The notes beneath the pieces were generated by a model. That model saw nothing but the letters and a program-made list of their open reading frames with translations. It searched no databases and was not told where the DNA came from. This document shows, one piece after another, positions 1-8,799 of a DNA stretch of 29,664 nucleotides (positions are counted from its first letter, which is position 1; each line of letters opens with the position of its first letter). The DNA is from Friedmanniella sp. (GTDB taxonomy: Bacteria; Actinomycetota; Actinomycetes; Propionibacteriales; Propionibacteriaceae). Both the position numbers and the translations under genes were made by a program. The DNA is taken from assembly GCA_025964935.1 (NCBI GenBank), contig JAOPXW010000005.1, positions 1-29,664 on the forward strand, given 5' to 3'.

Positions 1-186
1 CCCGCTCTTGCAGTGTGCGCGGATCCGAAACTGGCCCTGATGGCGTCCGCTGGCGTTCGTCCGCGTTCGCCAGCGTTTCCCGAGGCGGGCCGAAGCTAGC
101 CGGAAATGAGACTAGAACTGAGACCACGACCAGCCTGCACCGTCCGTGATCGAGCGACCAAACGGGTGTTTCCCCTGGTCAGAGAG
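1..186. other. Non-coding stretch downstream of tRNA-Ser, with a 10-bp quasi-repeat
   Basis: No convincing gene is seen here. Positions 41-80 read as four imperfect 10-bp units (tggcgtccgc, tggcgttcgt, ccgcgttcgc, cagcgtttcc). Within them an 8-bp inverted repeat, CGCTGGCG (48-55) and CGCCAGCG (68-75), is followed by TTTCC and could fold as a hairpin. The stretch lies on the 3' side of the minus-strand tRNA-Ser gene, a place where integrative elements often insert, but no integrase is visible. Confidence 0.3.
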
Positions 187-271
187 CGGAGGATACGAGA
201 TTCGAACTCGTGAGGGCGTAAACCCAACCCGCTTTCCAAGCGAGCGCCATAGGCCTCTAGGCGAATCCTCC
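187..271 (-). tRNA. tRNA-Ser (anticodon GGA)
   Basis: Read on the minus strand, GGAGGAT at the 5' end pairs with ATCCTCC at the 3' end (265-271 with 188-194). The anticodon stem CTCGC/GCGGG encloses the loop TTGGAAA, giving anticodon GGA. A T-arm with GAGTTCGAATCTC is present, and the long variable arm is typical of a class II serine tRNA. The discriminator base is G, as expected for tRNA-Ser. CCA is not encoded. This tRNA reads UCC and UCU. Confidence 0.95.
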
Positions 272-278
272 GTCGGAG

Positions 279-284
279 AGGCTA
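279..284 (-). promoter_or_regulatory. -10 box of tRNA-Ser
   Basis: TAGCCT on the minus strand lies 7 nt before the mature tRNA 5' end, so transcription would begin at or next to the first tRNA base. No clear -35 box is visible. Confidence 0.45.
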
Positions 285-368
285 CCGGCAAACCCCGGTC
301 GGCGCGAAACGCGCGGCCCGCGCGGGACACGGTCGGCGACCTCCCCGGGAGCGGTCGCCCGCGCGCGC

Positions 369-396
369 TGGACCTCGCGGCGCGATCCCGTATAGT
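369..396 (+). promoter_or_regulatory. Promoter of SRP RNA
   Basis: TGGACC (369-374) and TATAGT (391-396) are spaced by 16 nt. They would start transcription around 403-405, directly at the 5' strand of the SRP RNA closing stem. TATAGT is the most AT-rich, consensus-like -10 box seen in the window, which fits a highly transcribed stable RNA. Confidence 0.6.
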
Positions 397-404
397 TCCT
401 GTCG

Positions 405-490
405 GTTCCCCGCGCGGCGATAACTCGCCCAACTCCCCCAGGGCCTGACGGCAGCAAGGGTAAGTGAGCTCTTTCGGGTGCGCGGGGGAC
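405..490 (+). ncRNA. ffs: Signal recognition particle RNA, small bacterial type (4.5S)
   Basis: This is the RNA core of the signal recognition particle, which binds Ffh and targets nascent membrane and secreted proteins to FtsY and SecYEG. The closing stem is CCCCGCGC (408-415) with GCGCGGGG (480-487). The apical hairpin is GGGCC (441-445), tetraloop TGAC (446-449), then GGCAGCAAGGG, which carries the conserved asymmetric GGCAGC internal-loop strand bound by the Ffh M domain. The tetraloop is URRC type rather than the E. coli GGAA. The gene sits between tRNA-Ser and dnaX, a common actinobacterial location. Exact ends are approximate. Confidence 0.9.
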
Positions 491-542
491 TCTTCCTCTC
501 GGGGGGCGACGGCCGCCGGATCGCGGCACGACTGCGCCCCTC

Positions 543-1388
543 TCACCCGACCTCGTCGTGGCCCGCGGGCAGCACTCCCAGCTGGGCCATCAGCCCCATG
601 GCGTCGTACGGTGCCCGGACCTTCGCGTCGTTGTCGCAGTAGACGTACACATCGTCGCCGTCGGCCACCCACCCGCGGATCCTCTCGGCCCAGGCCGCCA
701 GGGCGGGCTCGTCGTAGCCGCTGGCGTACAGGTCGTCGTGACCGTGCAGCCGGACGTAGCGGAAGTCGGTCGTGTGCTCGTCGAGCACCGGCCACTGGCC
801 GGGGTTGTCGGCCATCACCAGCGCCACCCCGTGCTCGCGCAGCAGCTCCGCCAGCTCGGGCGTACGGAAGCTGTCGTGGCGCACTTCGAGGGCGTAGCGC
901 AGGGGGTGCGCGGGATGCTCCGTCTCGGTCAGCACCCGGTCGCCGGCCAGTCTGCCGTCGTGGTCGCGGGCCAGCACGGCTGCCTCTTCGGCCGTCCGGG
1001 GCAGCTCCCGGAGGAAGCCGTCCAGCCGCTCCCGGTCGTAGGCCATCGTCGGCGGCAGCTGCCACAGGATCGGTCCGAGCCGGGGCCCCAGGGCCAGTAG
1101 ACCCGAGGCGAAGAACGTGGCCAACCCGCTGTGCGGCTCGGCCAGCTTCTTCATATGGCTGAGGAACCGGCTCCCCTTGAGCGCGAACACGAAGTCCTCG
1201 GGTGCCGCGGCGGCCCAGGCCCGATAGCTGGAGGGCCGCTGCAGGGAGTAGAAGCTGCCGTTGACCTCGAGGCTGTTCAGGCGTCGGGAGACGTACTCCA
1301 GCTCGCGGCGGTGGGGGAGCCCGACGGGGTAGAAGGTCCCCCGCCAGGCCGGGTAGGTCCAGCCCGAGATGCCGATCCGGATGTCCAC
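543..1388 (-). CDS. DUF72 family protein
   Basis: A 281-residue protein of the DUF72 (YecE-like) family, a TIM-barrel fold of unknown activity. Family hallmarks include the N-terminal DIRIGISGWTYPAWRGTFYP, an ExNGSFYSLQRP segment near residue 41 where Glu and Asn are conserved, FVFALKGSRFLSHMKKL around 66-82, and a C-terminal DVYVYCDNDAK motif. The GTG start at 1388 gives the canonical N-terminus. CAGCAT lies 6 nt before it and could be a weak leaderless -10 box. It is transcribed divergently from dnaX, 78 bp away. Its length is normal for the family. The gene gives no specific clue to substrate. Confidence 0.9.
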   Translation of the reverse strand: MDIRIGISGWTYPAWRGTFYPVGLPHRRELEYVSRRLNSLEVNGSFYSLQRPSSYRAWAAAAPEDFVFALKGSRFLSHMKKLAEPHSGLATFFASGLLALGPRLGPILWQLPPTMAYDRERLDGFLRELPRTAEEAAVLARDHDGRLAGDRVLTETEHPAHPLRYALEVRHDSFRTPELAELLREHGVALVMADNPGQWPVLDEHTTDFRYVRLHGHDDLYASGYDEPALAAWAERIRGWVADGDDVYVYCDNDAKVRAPYDAMGLMAQLGVLPAGHDEVG

Positions 1389-1454
1389 GGCCCCATGCTG
1401 CCGGGCGGTCGTCCCCGGCCTGTCCTCGGGCCACGTTTCGTCAGTGCCGGGGCA

Positions 1455-1460
1455 TAGGGT
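1455..1460 (+). promoter_or_regulatory. -10 box for a leaderless dnaX mRNA
   Basis: TAGGGT matches TANNNT and ends 6 nt before the GTG at 1467. Transcription would begin on the start codon. This supports the upstream GTG over the internal ATG at 1548. Confidence 0.5.
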
Positions 1461-1466
1461 GACGGC

Positions 1467-3812
1467 GTGGACGAAGCAATGCTCGAGGCGCCCCTCGACA
1501 GCACCCAGGACGAGGCGCTGTTCGAGGAGCCGCAGTCGGCGGCGCGGATGGCCACGGCCCCGCTCGCCCTCTACCGGCGCTATCGGCCCGACACCTTCGC
1601 CGACGTCATCGGCCAGGAGCACGTCACCGACCCGCTGCAGCGCGCCCTGACCAACAACCGCGTCAACCACGCCTATCTCTTCTCCGGCCCCCGCGGCTGT
1701 GGCAAGACCACGTCCGCGCGCATCCTGGCCCGCGCGCTCAACTGCGAGTTCGGCCCCCGTCCGGAGCCCTGCGGGCAGTGCCAGTCCTGTCGCGACCTGG
1801 CCCGTGGCGGCGCGGGCAGCATCGACGTGATCGAGATCGACGCCGCCAGCCACGGTGGGGTGTACGACTCCCGTGACCTCCGCGAGCGGTCCATCTTCGC
1901 CCCGGTGTCTAGCCGCTTCATGGTCTACATCATCGACGAGGCGCACATGGTGACCACGCAGGGCTTCAACGCCCTGTTGAAGCTGGTCGAGGAGCCCCCG
2001 CCGCACGTCAAGTTCATCTTCGCCACCACCGAGCCCGAGAAGGTGATCGGGACCATCCGGTCCCGCACCCACCACTATCCGTTCCGGCTGGTCCCCCCGC
2101 GCGTGCTCACCGAGTATCTCGGCAAGCTCTGCACCGCCGAGGGCATCGTCGTCGAGGCCGCGGTGCTGCCCCTGGTCGTGCGCGCCGGGGCCGGGTCGGT
2201 CCGGGACTCCCTGTCGGTGCTGGACCAGCTGCTCGGCGGAGCCGAGGAGGCCGGGGTCTCCTACCGGCAGGCCACGGCCCTGCTGGGCTACACCCCCGAC
2301 TCGCTGCTGGACGAGTTCGTGGACGCCTTCACCGTGGGCGACGCCGGTGGGGTCTTCTCCTGCGTCGACAAGGTGATCGAGGTCGGACAGGACCCCCGCC
2401 GGTTCGCCGAGGACCTGCTCCGCCGCCTCCGCGACCTGGTCATCGTGGCCGCCGTGCCCGACGCGCTCACCTCCGGCCTCATCGACGTCGCCGCCGACCA
2501 GGCCGAACGGCTGTCGTCCCAGGCCGCCTCGCTCGGCTCGGGCGAGCTGACCCGGGCGGCCGAGGTGGTGGCCGCCGGCCTCACCGACATGCGGGGCACC
2601 ACCGCTCCGCGGCTGCACCTGGAGCTGATGTGCGCCCGCGTCCTGCTGCCCGGGGCCGACGTCGATGAGCGCGGCGTGCACGCGCGGCTGGACCGGCTCG
2701 AGCGGCGGATGGGCATGGACGAGGGCCCCGCCGAAGCGCGTACGCCTGTCGTCGGCTCCGCGCCCGCCCCGGCCCCCGTCGCACAGCCCGGGCCCGCCGC
2801 CGTACGGCCGAGCCCCGCCGCCGTGCGCCCGAGCCCCTCCCCGCAGACGGCTCCCGCCCCCGGGTCGCCGGAGCCCACCGGCGAGGTGCCGGAGGCCCCG
2901 ACTCCAGCCCCGGCGGCCAGTCCGGGTCCGGCTGCGGCCGAGATCACGACGGCCGCTCCCTCGGTGCCCACGACCTCCGGGCCCACGTCCGCGCCGGCAG
3001 CGCCGCCGACCAGGCCGGTCGCCGCCCCGCACCCCGCTCGCAGCGGGGAGGAGGCGACCGGGCCCGACCACCGTGGTCCGGCGGGTGGGGAGACCGACAA
3101 CACCGCCGCGGTCTCGGGCCCGGACCGGGACGACAAGGCGGCGGCGTCGGCCTCCGCTCCCGGAGGGGACGGCGGCCCCCAGCTCAACGTGGTGGACATC
3201 CGACGGCTCTGGCCCGAGGTCCTGGAGGAGGTCAAGGGGAAGCGGCGCTTCACCTGGATCCTGCTCAGCCAGAACGCCCAGGTCGCGGAGGTGCGCAACA
3301 AGACCCTGATGCTGGCCATGCCCAACGCGGGCGCCCGCGACAGCTTCTCCCGTGGCGGCAGCGAGGACGTGCTGCGGGAGGCGCTGGTCGTCGTGCTCGG
3401 TGTCGACCTGAAGATCGAGACCATGGTCGACTCCAGCGTGGGCCCACCGGCCGAGCCCGCCCGGCCGGTCAGCGCGAGCGAGCAGGCGACCGCCTCCTGG
3501 AACGCCCCGCCGGTCGAGTCCGGAGCGCCCCCGGCCGGCGCCGGGGAGCCCACGCCCGACCCGGTCGGCATGGCGCCGCCCTCCCCGCCGGAGCCGCCGA
3601 CCAGTCAGGTCGACCCCCAGCTGCGGGAGCAGCTGCGCCAGGGCATCCGGCCCACCCGGCACCAGCCCGCCGACCGCGGGGCCGACGACGACCGGGACGC
3701 CGCCGCGCACCGGACCGACTCCGACCTGGAGGAGACCACGGTCTCCCACACCGAGCTGCTGGCGCGTCACCTCGGGGCCGAGATCATCGCCGAAGAGGAC
3801 CACGGCGCATAG
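1467..3812 (+). CDS. dnaX: DNA polymerase III subunit gamma/tau
   Basis: This is the clamp-loader ATPase of the replicative polymerase, 781 residues. Visible features are Walker A GPRGCGKT at 74-81, a four-Cys zinc module (C93, C102, C105, C108), Walker B IIDEAH around 155-160, sensor-1 FIFATTEPEKV near 183-193, and TIRSR near 196-200 in place of the usual SRC arginine-finger motif. A long Pro/Ala-rich linker (about 415-565) leads into a tau-like C-terminal region beginning LNVVDIRRLWPEVLEEVK. The annotated start is GTG 1467. An ATG at 1548 would remove 27 residues and begin MATAPLALYRRYRP, nearer to the conserved N-terminus. The TAGGGT box 6 nt before 1467 favours the longer form. The neighbours ybaB and recR match the standard bacterial arrangement. 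Confidence 0.95.
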   Translation: MDEAMLEAPLDSTQDEALFEEPQSAARMATAPLALYRRYRPDTFADVIGQEHVTDPLQRALTNNRVNHAYLFSGPRGCGKTTSARILARALNCEFGPRPEPCGQCQSCRDLARGGAGSIDVIEIDAASHGGVYDSRDLRERSIFAPVSSRFMVYIIDEAHMVTTQGFNALLKLVEEPPPHVKFIFATTEPEKVIGTIRSRTHHYPFRLVPPRVLTEYLGKLCTAEGIVVEAAVLPLVVRAGAGSVRDSLSVLDQLLGGAEEAGVSYRQATALLGYTPDSLLDEFVDAFTVGDAGGVFSCVDKVIEVGQDPRRFAEDLLRRLRDLVIVAAVPDALTSGLIDVAADQAERLSSQAASLGSGELTRAAEVVAAGLTDMRGTTAPRLHLELMCARVLLPGADVDERGVHARLDRLERRMGMDEGPAEARTPVVGSAPAPAPVAQPGPAAVRPSPAAVRPSPSPQTAPAPGSPEPTGEVPEAPTPAPAASPGPAAAEITTAAPSVPTTSGPTSAPAAPPTRPVAAPHPARSGEEATGPDHRGPAGGETDNTAAVSGPDRDDKAAASASAPGGDGGPQLNVVDIRRLWPEVLEEVKGKRRFTWILLSQNAQVAEVRNKTLMLAMPNAGARDSFSRGGSEDVLREALVVVLGVDLKIETMVDSSVGPPAEPARPVSASEQATASWNAPPVESGAPPAGAGEPTPDPVGMAPPSPPEPPTSQVDPQLREQLRQGIRPTRHQPADRGADDDRDAAAHRTDSDLEETTVSHTELLARHLGAEIIAEEDHGA

Positions 3813-3899
3813 GCTGGCAGCGACGGCGCGTCCCACGGTCCCGACCACCGGGCCCCCAACGGCGGCGACGTCGACACCACCCCACAAGGAGAACCCCAG

Positions 3900-4214
3900 A
3901 TGATCCCCGAAGGCGACATGTCCGGCCTGATGGCTCAGGCCCAGGCGATGCAGCAGCAGCTGCTGCAGACCCAGCAGGAGCTCGCCGAGATGCGGGTCGA
4001 CGGTTCCTCCGGTGGGGACATCGTCACCGCCACCGTGTCCGGCGCCGGCGAGCTCATCGGCCTGGTCATCAAGCCCGAGGCTGTCGACCCTGAGGACACC
4101 GAGACGCTGGCTGACCTGATCCTGGCCGCCGTCCGGGACGCCAACGGCCGGGCCCAGGCGGTGGCCGCCGCCAAGCTCGGCCCGCTCGCCGGGGGCATGG
4201 GGCTCCCGTTCTGA
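3900..4214 (+). CDS. ybaB: YbaB/EbfC family nucleoid-associated protein
   Basis: A 104-residue DNA-binding protein of the YbaB/EbfC family, which forms tweezer-like dimers and is almost always found between dnaX and recR. The N-terminal part ([27 protein letters not shown]) is the family's long amphipathic helix. The middle segment [44 protein letters not shown] carries the conserved beta-hairpin and helix. AAGGAG at 3886-3891 is a well-spaced ribosome binding site for ATG 3900. A second ATG, seven codons in, is less well placed. A TAGGCT box overlapping the dnaX stop codon could give it an extra promoter. Confidence 0.93.
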   Translation: MIPEGDMSGLMAQAQAMQQQLLQTQQELAEMRVDGSSGGDIVTATVSGAGELIGLVIKPEAVDPEDTETLADLILAAVRDANGRAQAVAAAKLGPLAGGMGLPF

Positions 4215-4279
4215 GCGTCCATCCCGACGCCGGAGTCGCCGTCGGCGGCCCCACTCGCTCGACCCGCTGAGGAGCACAG

Positions 4280-4879
4280 GTGTACGAAGGTCCGGTCCAG
4301 GATCTGATCGACGAGCTCGGACGACTGCCCGGGATCGGTCCCAAGAGCGCCCAGCGACTGGCCTTCCACATCCTCGCCTCGGACGCGGAGGACGTGATGC
4401 GTCTGGCGACCGTGCTCAAGCTGGTCAAGGACACCGTCAAGTTCTGCGACCAGTGCTTCAACGTGTCCGAGGACACCCGGTGCCGGATCTGCCGGGACCC
4501 GCGGCGGGACCAGACGGTCATCTGTGCGGTGGAGGAGAGCAAGGACGTGGTCGCGGTCGAGCGGACCCGTGAGTTCCGCGGGACCTACCACGTCCTCGGT
4601 GGGGCGATCAGCCCGATCGACGGCATCGGTCCGGCGGACCTGAAGATCCGAGAGCTCTGCATGCGCCTGGCCGACGGGACCGTGACCGAGGTCATCCTGG
4701 CCACGGACCCCAACCTCGAGGGGGAGGCGACCGCGACGTACCTGAGTCGGCTGCTGCTGCCCATGGGCGTCCGGGTGAGCCGGCTGGCCAGCGGGCTGCC
4801 GGTGGGCGGGGACTTGGAGTACGCCGACGAGGTCACCCTCGGTCGGGCGTTCGAGGGTCGGCGGTTCGTCGAGGTCTGA
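4280..4879 (+). CDS. recR: Recombination mediator protein RecR
   Basis: RecR works with RecO (and RecF) to load RecA on gapped DNA. The 199-residue length is standard. A helix-hairpin-helix lies at the N-terminus ([20 protein letters not shown], 13-32), followed by a Cys4 zinc finger (C56, C59, C68, C71) and a Toprim domain from about residue 79 ([15 protein letters not shown], then [17 protein letters not shown]). GAGGAG at 4270-4275 precedes GTG 4280. It is the third gene of the dnaX-ybaB-recR group, 65 bp after ybaB. Its stop codon lies inside a hairpin shared with the converging membrane protein gene. Confidence 0.96.
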   Translation: MYEGPVQDLIDELGRLPGIGPKSAQRLAFHILASDAEDVMRLATVLKLVKDTVKFCDQCFNVSEDTRCRICRDPRRDQTVICAVEESKDVVAVERTREFRGTYHVLGGAISPIDGIGPADLKIRELCMRLADGTVTEVILATDPNLEGEATATYLSRLLLPMGVRVSRLASGLPVGGDLEYADEVTLGRAFEGRRFVEV

Positions 4880-4908
4880 CCGCCCCGACGGGCTAGGCCC
4901 GGGTCAGA
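4875..4908. terminator. Putative bidirectional terminator between recR and the membrane protein gene
   Basis: TCTGACC (4875-4881) pairs with GGTCAGA (4902-4908), and an inner GCCC/GGGC pairing (4882-4885 with 4890-4893) is possible. TTCCCC follows on the + strand. The hairpin overlaps the 3' ends of both converging genes, which are only 13 bp apart. Confidence 0.4.
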
Positions 4909-5447
4909 TTCCCCGGCTGGAGATCGATGTTGGGCCGGGTGTCCTGCCGGTGGACGAAGTAGAGCCAGGCCCCGAGGGCGCCGAAGGCCAGCACGAAGAT
5001 GACCGACGGGTAGCCCAGCAGGTGCAGCCAGCGGTCGTAGGTCAGCGGTGTCTTGCGGTGCCGGACCAGCACCGAGCCGTTCACGACCAGGGCCACGACG
5101 TAGGACAGCGCGGTTCCGGTGAACCAGGCGCGGACGGGGCCCTTGGTCGCGCGGCGCCGGGACAGCAGGCCCCCCAGGACCGCGCCGACGACCCCGCCGG
5201 CCAGCGCCGCGGGCGCCATGCTCAGCAGGCCGCCGATCACGTAGACGCCGAAGATGCGGTCCGCGCTGTCGGGCGCAGCCGAGGAGCCGGGGTGCTCGGT
5301 CACGGTGCCGGCGATGTGGAACCCGATCCGGAACAGCTGGTAGAGGAACATCAGCGCCAACATCATGGCCGCGCCGGTCCCCCCGCCCTTCAGGGCGAGC
5401 GACGGGGCGGGAGCGGTCGGGGCCGGGAGGTCGGTGGTCACGGTCAT
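4893..5447 (-). CDS. Predicted four-helix membrane protein of unknown function
   Basis: A 184-residue protein I do not recognise. It has a short, Pro/Thr-rich N-terminus (MTVTTDLPAPTAPAP) and four hydrophobic segments at about 25-47, 66-95, 109-127 and 146-166. The second is Gly/Ala-rich (MAPAALAGGVVGAVLGGLL) and is followed by an Arg/Lys cluster, RRRATKGP, suggesting a cytoplasmic loop. A soluble tail begins HRQDTRPN. The start codon overlaps the upstream oxidoreductase stop as ATGA, so the two genes are translationally coupled. No signal peptide, catalytic motif or binding motif is visible. Confidence 0.75.
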   Translation of the reverse strand: MTVTTDLPAPTAPAPSLALKGGGTGAAMMLALMFLYQLFRIGFHIAGTVTEHPGSSAAPDSADRIFGVYVIGGLLSMAPAALAGGVVGAVLGGLLSRRRATKGPVRAWFTGTALSYVVALVVNGSVLVRHRKTPLTYDRWLHLLGYPSVIFVLAFGALGAWLYFVHRQDTRPNIDLQPGNLTRA

Positions 5448-6448
5448 ACCGCCACCTCGGTGTCCTCGCGGTGGAAGACCCCGAGCTGCTCGCAGGCCCC
5501 GTTCAGGATCCGCTGCACGGCAAGGGTGTCGGCGAGCGGCATCACCGCACTCTCGGTCCGACCGGCCCGCACGCCCTCGGTGACCTCGATCAGCTCGTGC
5601 GCGTAGCCCACGCCCGACGGCGGCCTGGTGATCGTCTCCGGCTCCCGGCCGGGCCGGTTCAGCACGATCTGCGTCGGGTGGTGGAAACGGGGCGGCACGT
5701 CGATCCAGCCGAGGGTGCCCTGGATCCGGGCCCGCCCCGGGGTGTGGTGCCGCAGGGAGGTGAGCAGCGTGGCGGAGCGCCCGTCGGCGTAGCCGAGCAG
5801 CAGGCCCGCCTCCGCGTCCACCCCGGTGGGGGCGAGGGACCCGTTCACGAAGACGGAGTCGGGCGTGCCGAGGAAGTACTGGGCGAACGAGACCACGTAG
5901 ACCCCCAGGTCCAGCAGGGCGCCGCCGCCCTGGGCCGGGTCGAACAGCCGGTCGTCGGGGTCGTACGGGCGGTCGACCCCGAGGTCGGCCTCGACCTGGC
6001 GGACCTCGCCGATCGCCCCGTCTTCGATCAGCGCCCGGGCGGCCACGACGGCGGGCTGGAAGCGGGTCCACATCGCCTCCATGGTGAACACCCGGTTCTC
6101 CTGCGCCGCGGCCACGACCTCCTCGGCGCCGGCCACGGTGGCGGTGAAGGTCTTCTCGACCAGCACCGCCTTGCCGGCCCGGATGGCGGCCAGGGCGATC
6201 CGGTGGTGCTGAGGGTGGGGGGTGGCGATGTAGAGGGCGTCGACCTGGTCGTCGGCCATCAGCTCGGCGTACGAGCCGTACGCCTTCTCGACCCCGTACG
6301 CCTCGGCGAAGGTCCTGGCCCGGTCGACCGAGCGGCTGGCCACCGCGGTCAGCTCGGCACCCGGGACGTGCTGGAAGTCTCCGGCGACCTTCTCGGCGAT
6401 ACGGCCAGGACCGACCACACCCCAGCGCACCGTGCGTTCGTCACTCAT
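5444..6448 (-). CDS. Gfo/Idh/MocA family NAD(P)-dependent oxidoreductase
   Basis: A 334-residue protein. The N-terminal Rossmann fold has VRWGVVGPGRIAEKV, with the GxGxxA-type dinucleotide loop at about residues 10-18. It carries ALYIATPHPQHH and the family EK pair at 98-99 (VLVEKTFT). The C-terminal dimerisation/substrate domain includes GGGALLDLGVYVVSFAQYFLG, which resembles the dimeric dihydrodiol dehydrogenase-like branch, where Tyr replaces the His found in inositol dehydrogenases. The substrate cannot be stated. TAGAGT sits 6 nt before the ATG, so the mRNA is probably leaderless. The gene overlaps the next membrane protein gene by 4 nt. Confidence 0.88.
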   Translation of the reverse strand: MSDERTVRWGVVGPGRIAEKVAGDFQHVPGAELTAVASRSVDRARTFAEAYGVEKAYGSYAELMADDQVDALYIATPHPQHHRIALAAIRAGKAVLVEKTFTATVAGAEEVVAAAQENRVFTMEAMWTRFQPAVVAARALIEDGAIGEVRQVEADLGVDRPYDPDDRLFDPAQGGGALLDLGVYVVSFAQYFLGTPDSVFVNGSLAPTGVDAEAGLLLGYADGRSATLLTSLRHHTPGRARIQGTLGWIDVPPRFHHPTQIVLNRPGREPETITRPPSGVGYAHELIEVTEGVRAGRTESAVMPLADTLAVQRILNGACEQLGVFHREDTEVAV

Positions 6449-6454
6449 GTCGAC

Positions 6455-6460
6455 ACTCTA
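6455..6460 (-). promoter_or_regulatory. -10 box for a leaderless oxidoreductase mRNA
   Basis: TAGAGT on the minus strand, then the 6-nt spacer gtcgac, then the ATG at 6448. No ribosome binding site is present. Confidence 0.5.
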
Positions 6461-6511
6461 GGCGTCCGTCCGGGGCGCCTCCCGGGCCCGACGAGCCGCG
6501 GACACCGGGTG

Positions 6512-7006
6512 TCAGGGGCGGCGACGGCCCCGGTTGGGACCTCCGCCGTGCCGGTTGCCCCCCAGCAGACCTGACAGGGCGACCGGGATGAAGATGAGCC
6601 ACCAGAAGTTCGACCACCCGAGCAGGGTCGCCGCGATCAGGACGACCGGCCAGGCCACGGCGTTGGCGACCACTACGACACGCATCACCGGGGGCGAGAG
6701 GGGGACCGGGCTGCGGGGGTCACCCACCGCCGGCACCGGTGGGCTGGCGGTGGGAGGGCCGGCGGCCCAGGGCGGGGCCACGAACGCCACCGACTGACCC
6801 GCCTCACCGGGCCGCGGCCCGGGCAGGTCCGTGAACAGCGGCTCCAGGTCGGCGGCGGTCTTCGCGGTCAGGGCCCGGTCGAGCCTCTCGTCGAACTCGA
6901 CCCGGTCCAGGCGACCCTCAGCGAGATGGTCGCGGAGCAGCTCAGCGGCACGGTCACGCTCCGCGTCGCCGATCCGCTGAGGGGCGGGGTCGGAGGGGAT
7001 GCTCAC
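6512..7006 (-). CDS. DUF1707 domain membrane protein
   Basis: A 164-residue protein with an N-terminal DUF1707 domain (RIGDAERDRAAELLRDHLAEGRLDRVEFDERLDRALTAKTAADLEPLFTDLP, residues 11-62). This short helical module is common in actinobacterial membrane and cell-envelope proteins, and its role is not established. A Pro-rich linker (63-105) leads to two hydrophobic helices (about 108-130 and 134-148) and a Gly/Arg-rich cytoplasmic tail. The GTG start at 7006 places the conserved domain at the N-terminus. GATCAT lies 7 nt before it, a weak leaderless -10 box. The gene is divergent from aspartokinase and 63 bp upstream of the oxidoreductase on the same strand. Confidence 0.82.
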   Translation of the reverse strand: MSIPSDPAPQRIGDAERDRAAELLRDHLAEGRLDRVEFDERLDRALTAKTAADLEPLFTDLPGPRPGEAGQSVAFVAPPWAAGPPTASPPVPAVGDPRSPVPLSPPVMRVVVVANAVAWPVVLIAATLLGWSNFWWLIFIPVALSGLLGGNRHGGGPNRGRRRP

Positions 7007-7075
7007 CCCACCGATGATCCCACCCGCCTCCCACGGCGGTCGATGGACGTGGCCGGGGGGCCGGTGGGGCCGCAC

Positions 7076-7081
7076 TAGAGT
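7076..7081 (+). promoter_or_regulatory. -10 box of aspartokinase
   Basis: TAGAGT would start transcription near 7088 and give a leader of about 42 nt ending in the ribosome binding site GGGAGGA (7117-7123) before GTG 7130. The leader is too short for a lysine riboswitch. Confidence 0.4.
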
Positions 7082-7129
7082 GAAGGACGGCAAAGTGGCG
7101 TCCAGGTCACCAGCGCGGGAGGAGACGGT

Positions 7130-8395
<1,266 letters not shown>

Positions 8396-8599
8396 CCCGG
8401 TCCGATCAGGGTCGCGGTCGAGCACCAATCCGAACCGGCCTCTGACCCGAATCCCCGGTGACGGCCGAGAGGCCCGCACAGGGGAGAGATGGGCTACCCG
8501 GGTCGCAGCCGCGAGGCCGCGGGGGTGGCCGGCTCGGGGGATCCTTCCGCTCCGCATCACCGGACGCGGCACACATCACAGCACACCGTGAGACACAGA

Positions 8600-8635
8600 G
8601 GGCTCTGAGTCGCAGCTGCGACTCAGAGCCCTTTT
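8600..8635. terminator. Strong intrinsic terminator: perfect 32-nt palindrome
   Basis: GGGCTCTGAGTCGCAG (8600-8615) is followed at once by its exact reverse complement (8616-8631) and then TTTT (8632-8635) on the + strand. It lies about 200 bp after lysC and 8 nt beyond the 3' end of tRNA-Pro. On the minus strand the hairpin is followed by TCTGTGTCT, so it could also end tRNA-Pro transcripts. The 204 bp between lysC and this hairpin hold no gene that I can support. Confidence 0.8.
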
Positions 8636-8638
8636 CCG

Positions 8639-8715
<77 letters not shown>

Positions 8716-8735
8716 TGCTCCGTTGAGCCTCGGTG

Positions 8736-8741
8736 AGTCTA
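8736..8741 (-). promoter_or_regulatory. -10 box of tRNA-Pro
   Basis: TAGACT on the minus strand lies 20 nt before the tRNA 5' end, giving a short 5' precursor. Confidence 0.4.
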
Positions 8742-8799
8742 GCCCATCCGGGGGGCTAGTCGTGAACCGTGGGCCAGCGGCCGGACCCGGGCCGTGCGC

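Noticed and set aside
1467..3812. Programmed frameshift in dnaX giving a short gamma subunit
   Set aside because: No A-rich slippery heptamer followed by a hairpin was found in the P-loop or linker region. The product is read as full-length tau.
543..4277. Very long minus-strand open frame (about 1240 codons) running antisense through dnaX, ybaB and DUF72
   Set aside because: Only its last 281 codons (DUF72) look like a protein. The rest has no recognisable domain and mirrors the codon pattern of dnaX, as expected for an open antisense frame in high-GC DNA.
4893..6071. Upstream extension of the membrane protein frame through the oxidoreductase gene
   Set aside because: The extension is Arg/Pro/Gly-rich shadow sequence. 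The ATG at 5447 in an ATGA overlap is the natural start.
7088..7129. Lysine riboswitch upstream of aspartokinase
   Set aside because: The predicted leader is only about 42 nt and contains just a ribosome binding site, far too short for the lysine aptamer.
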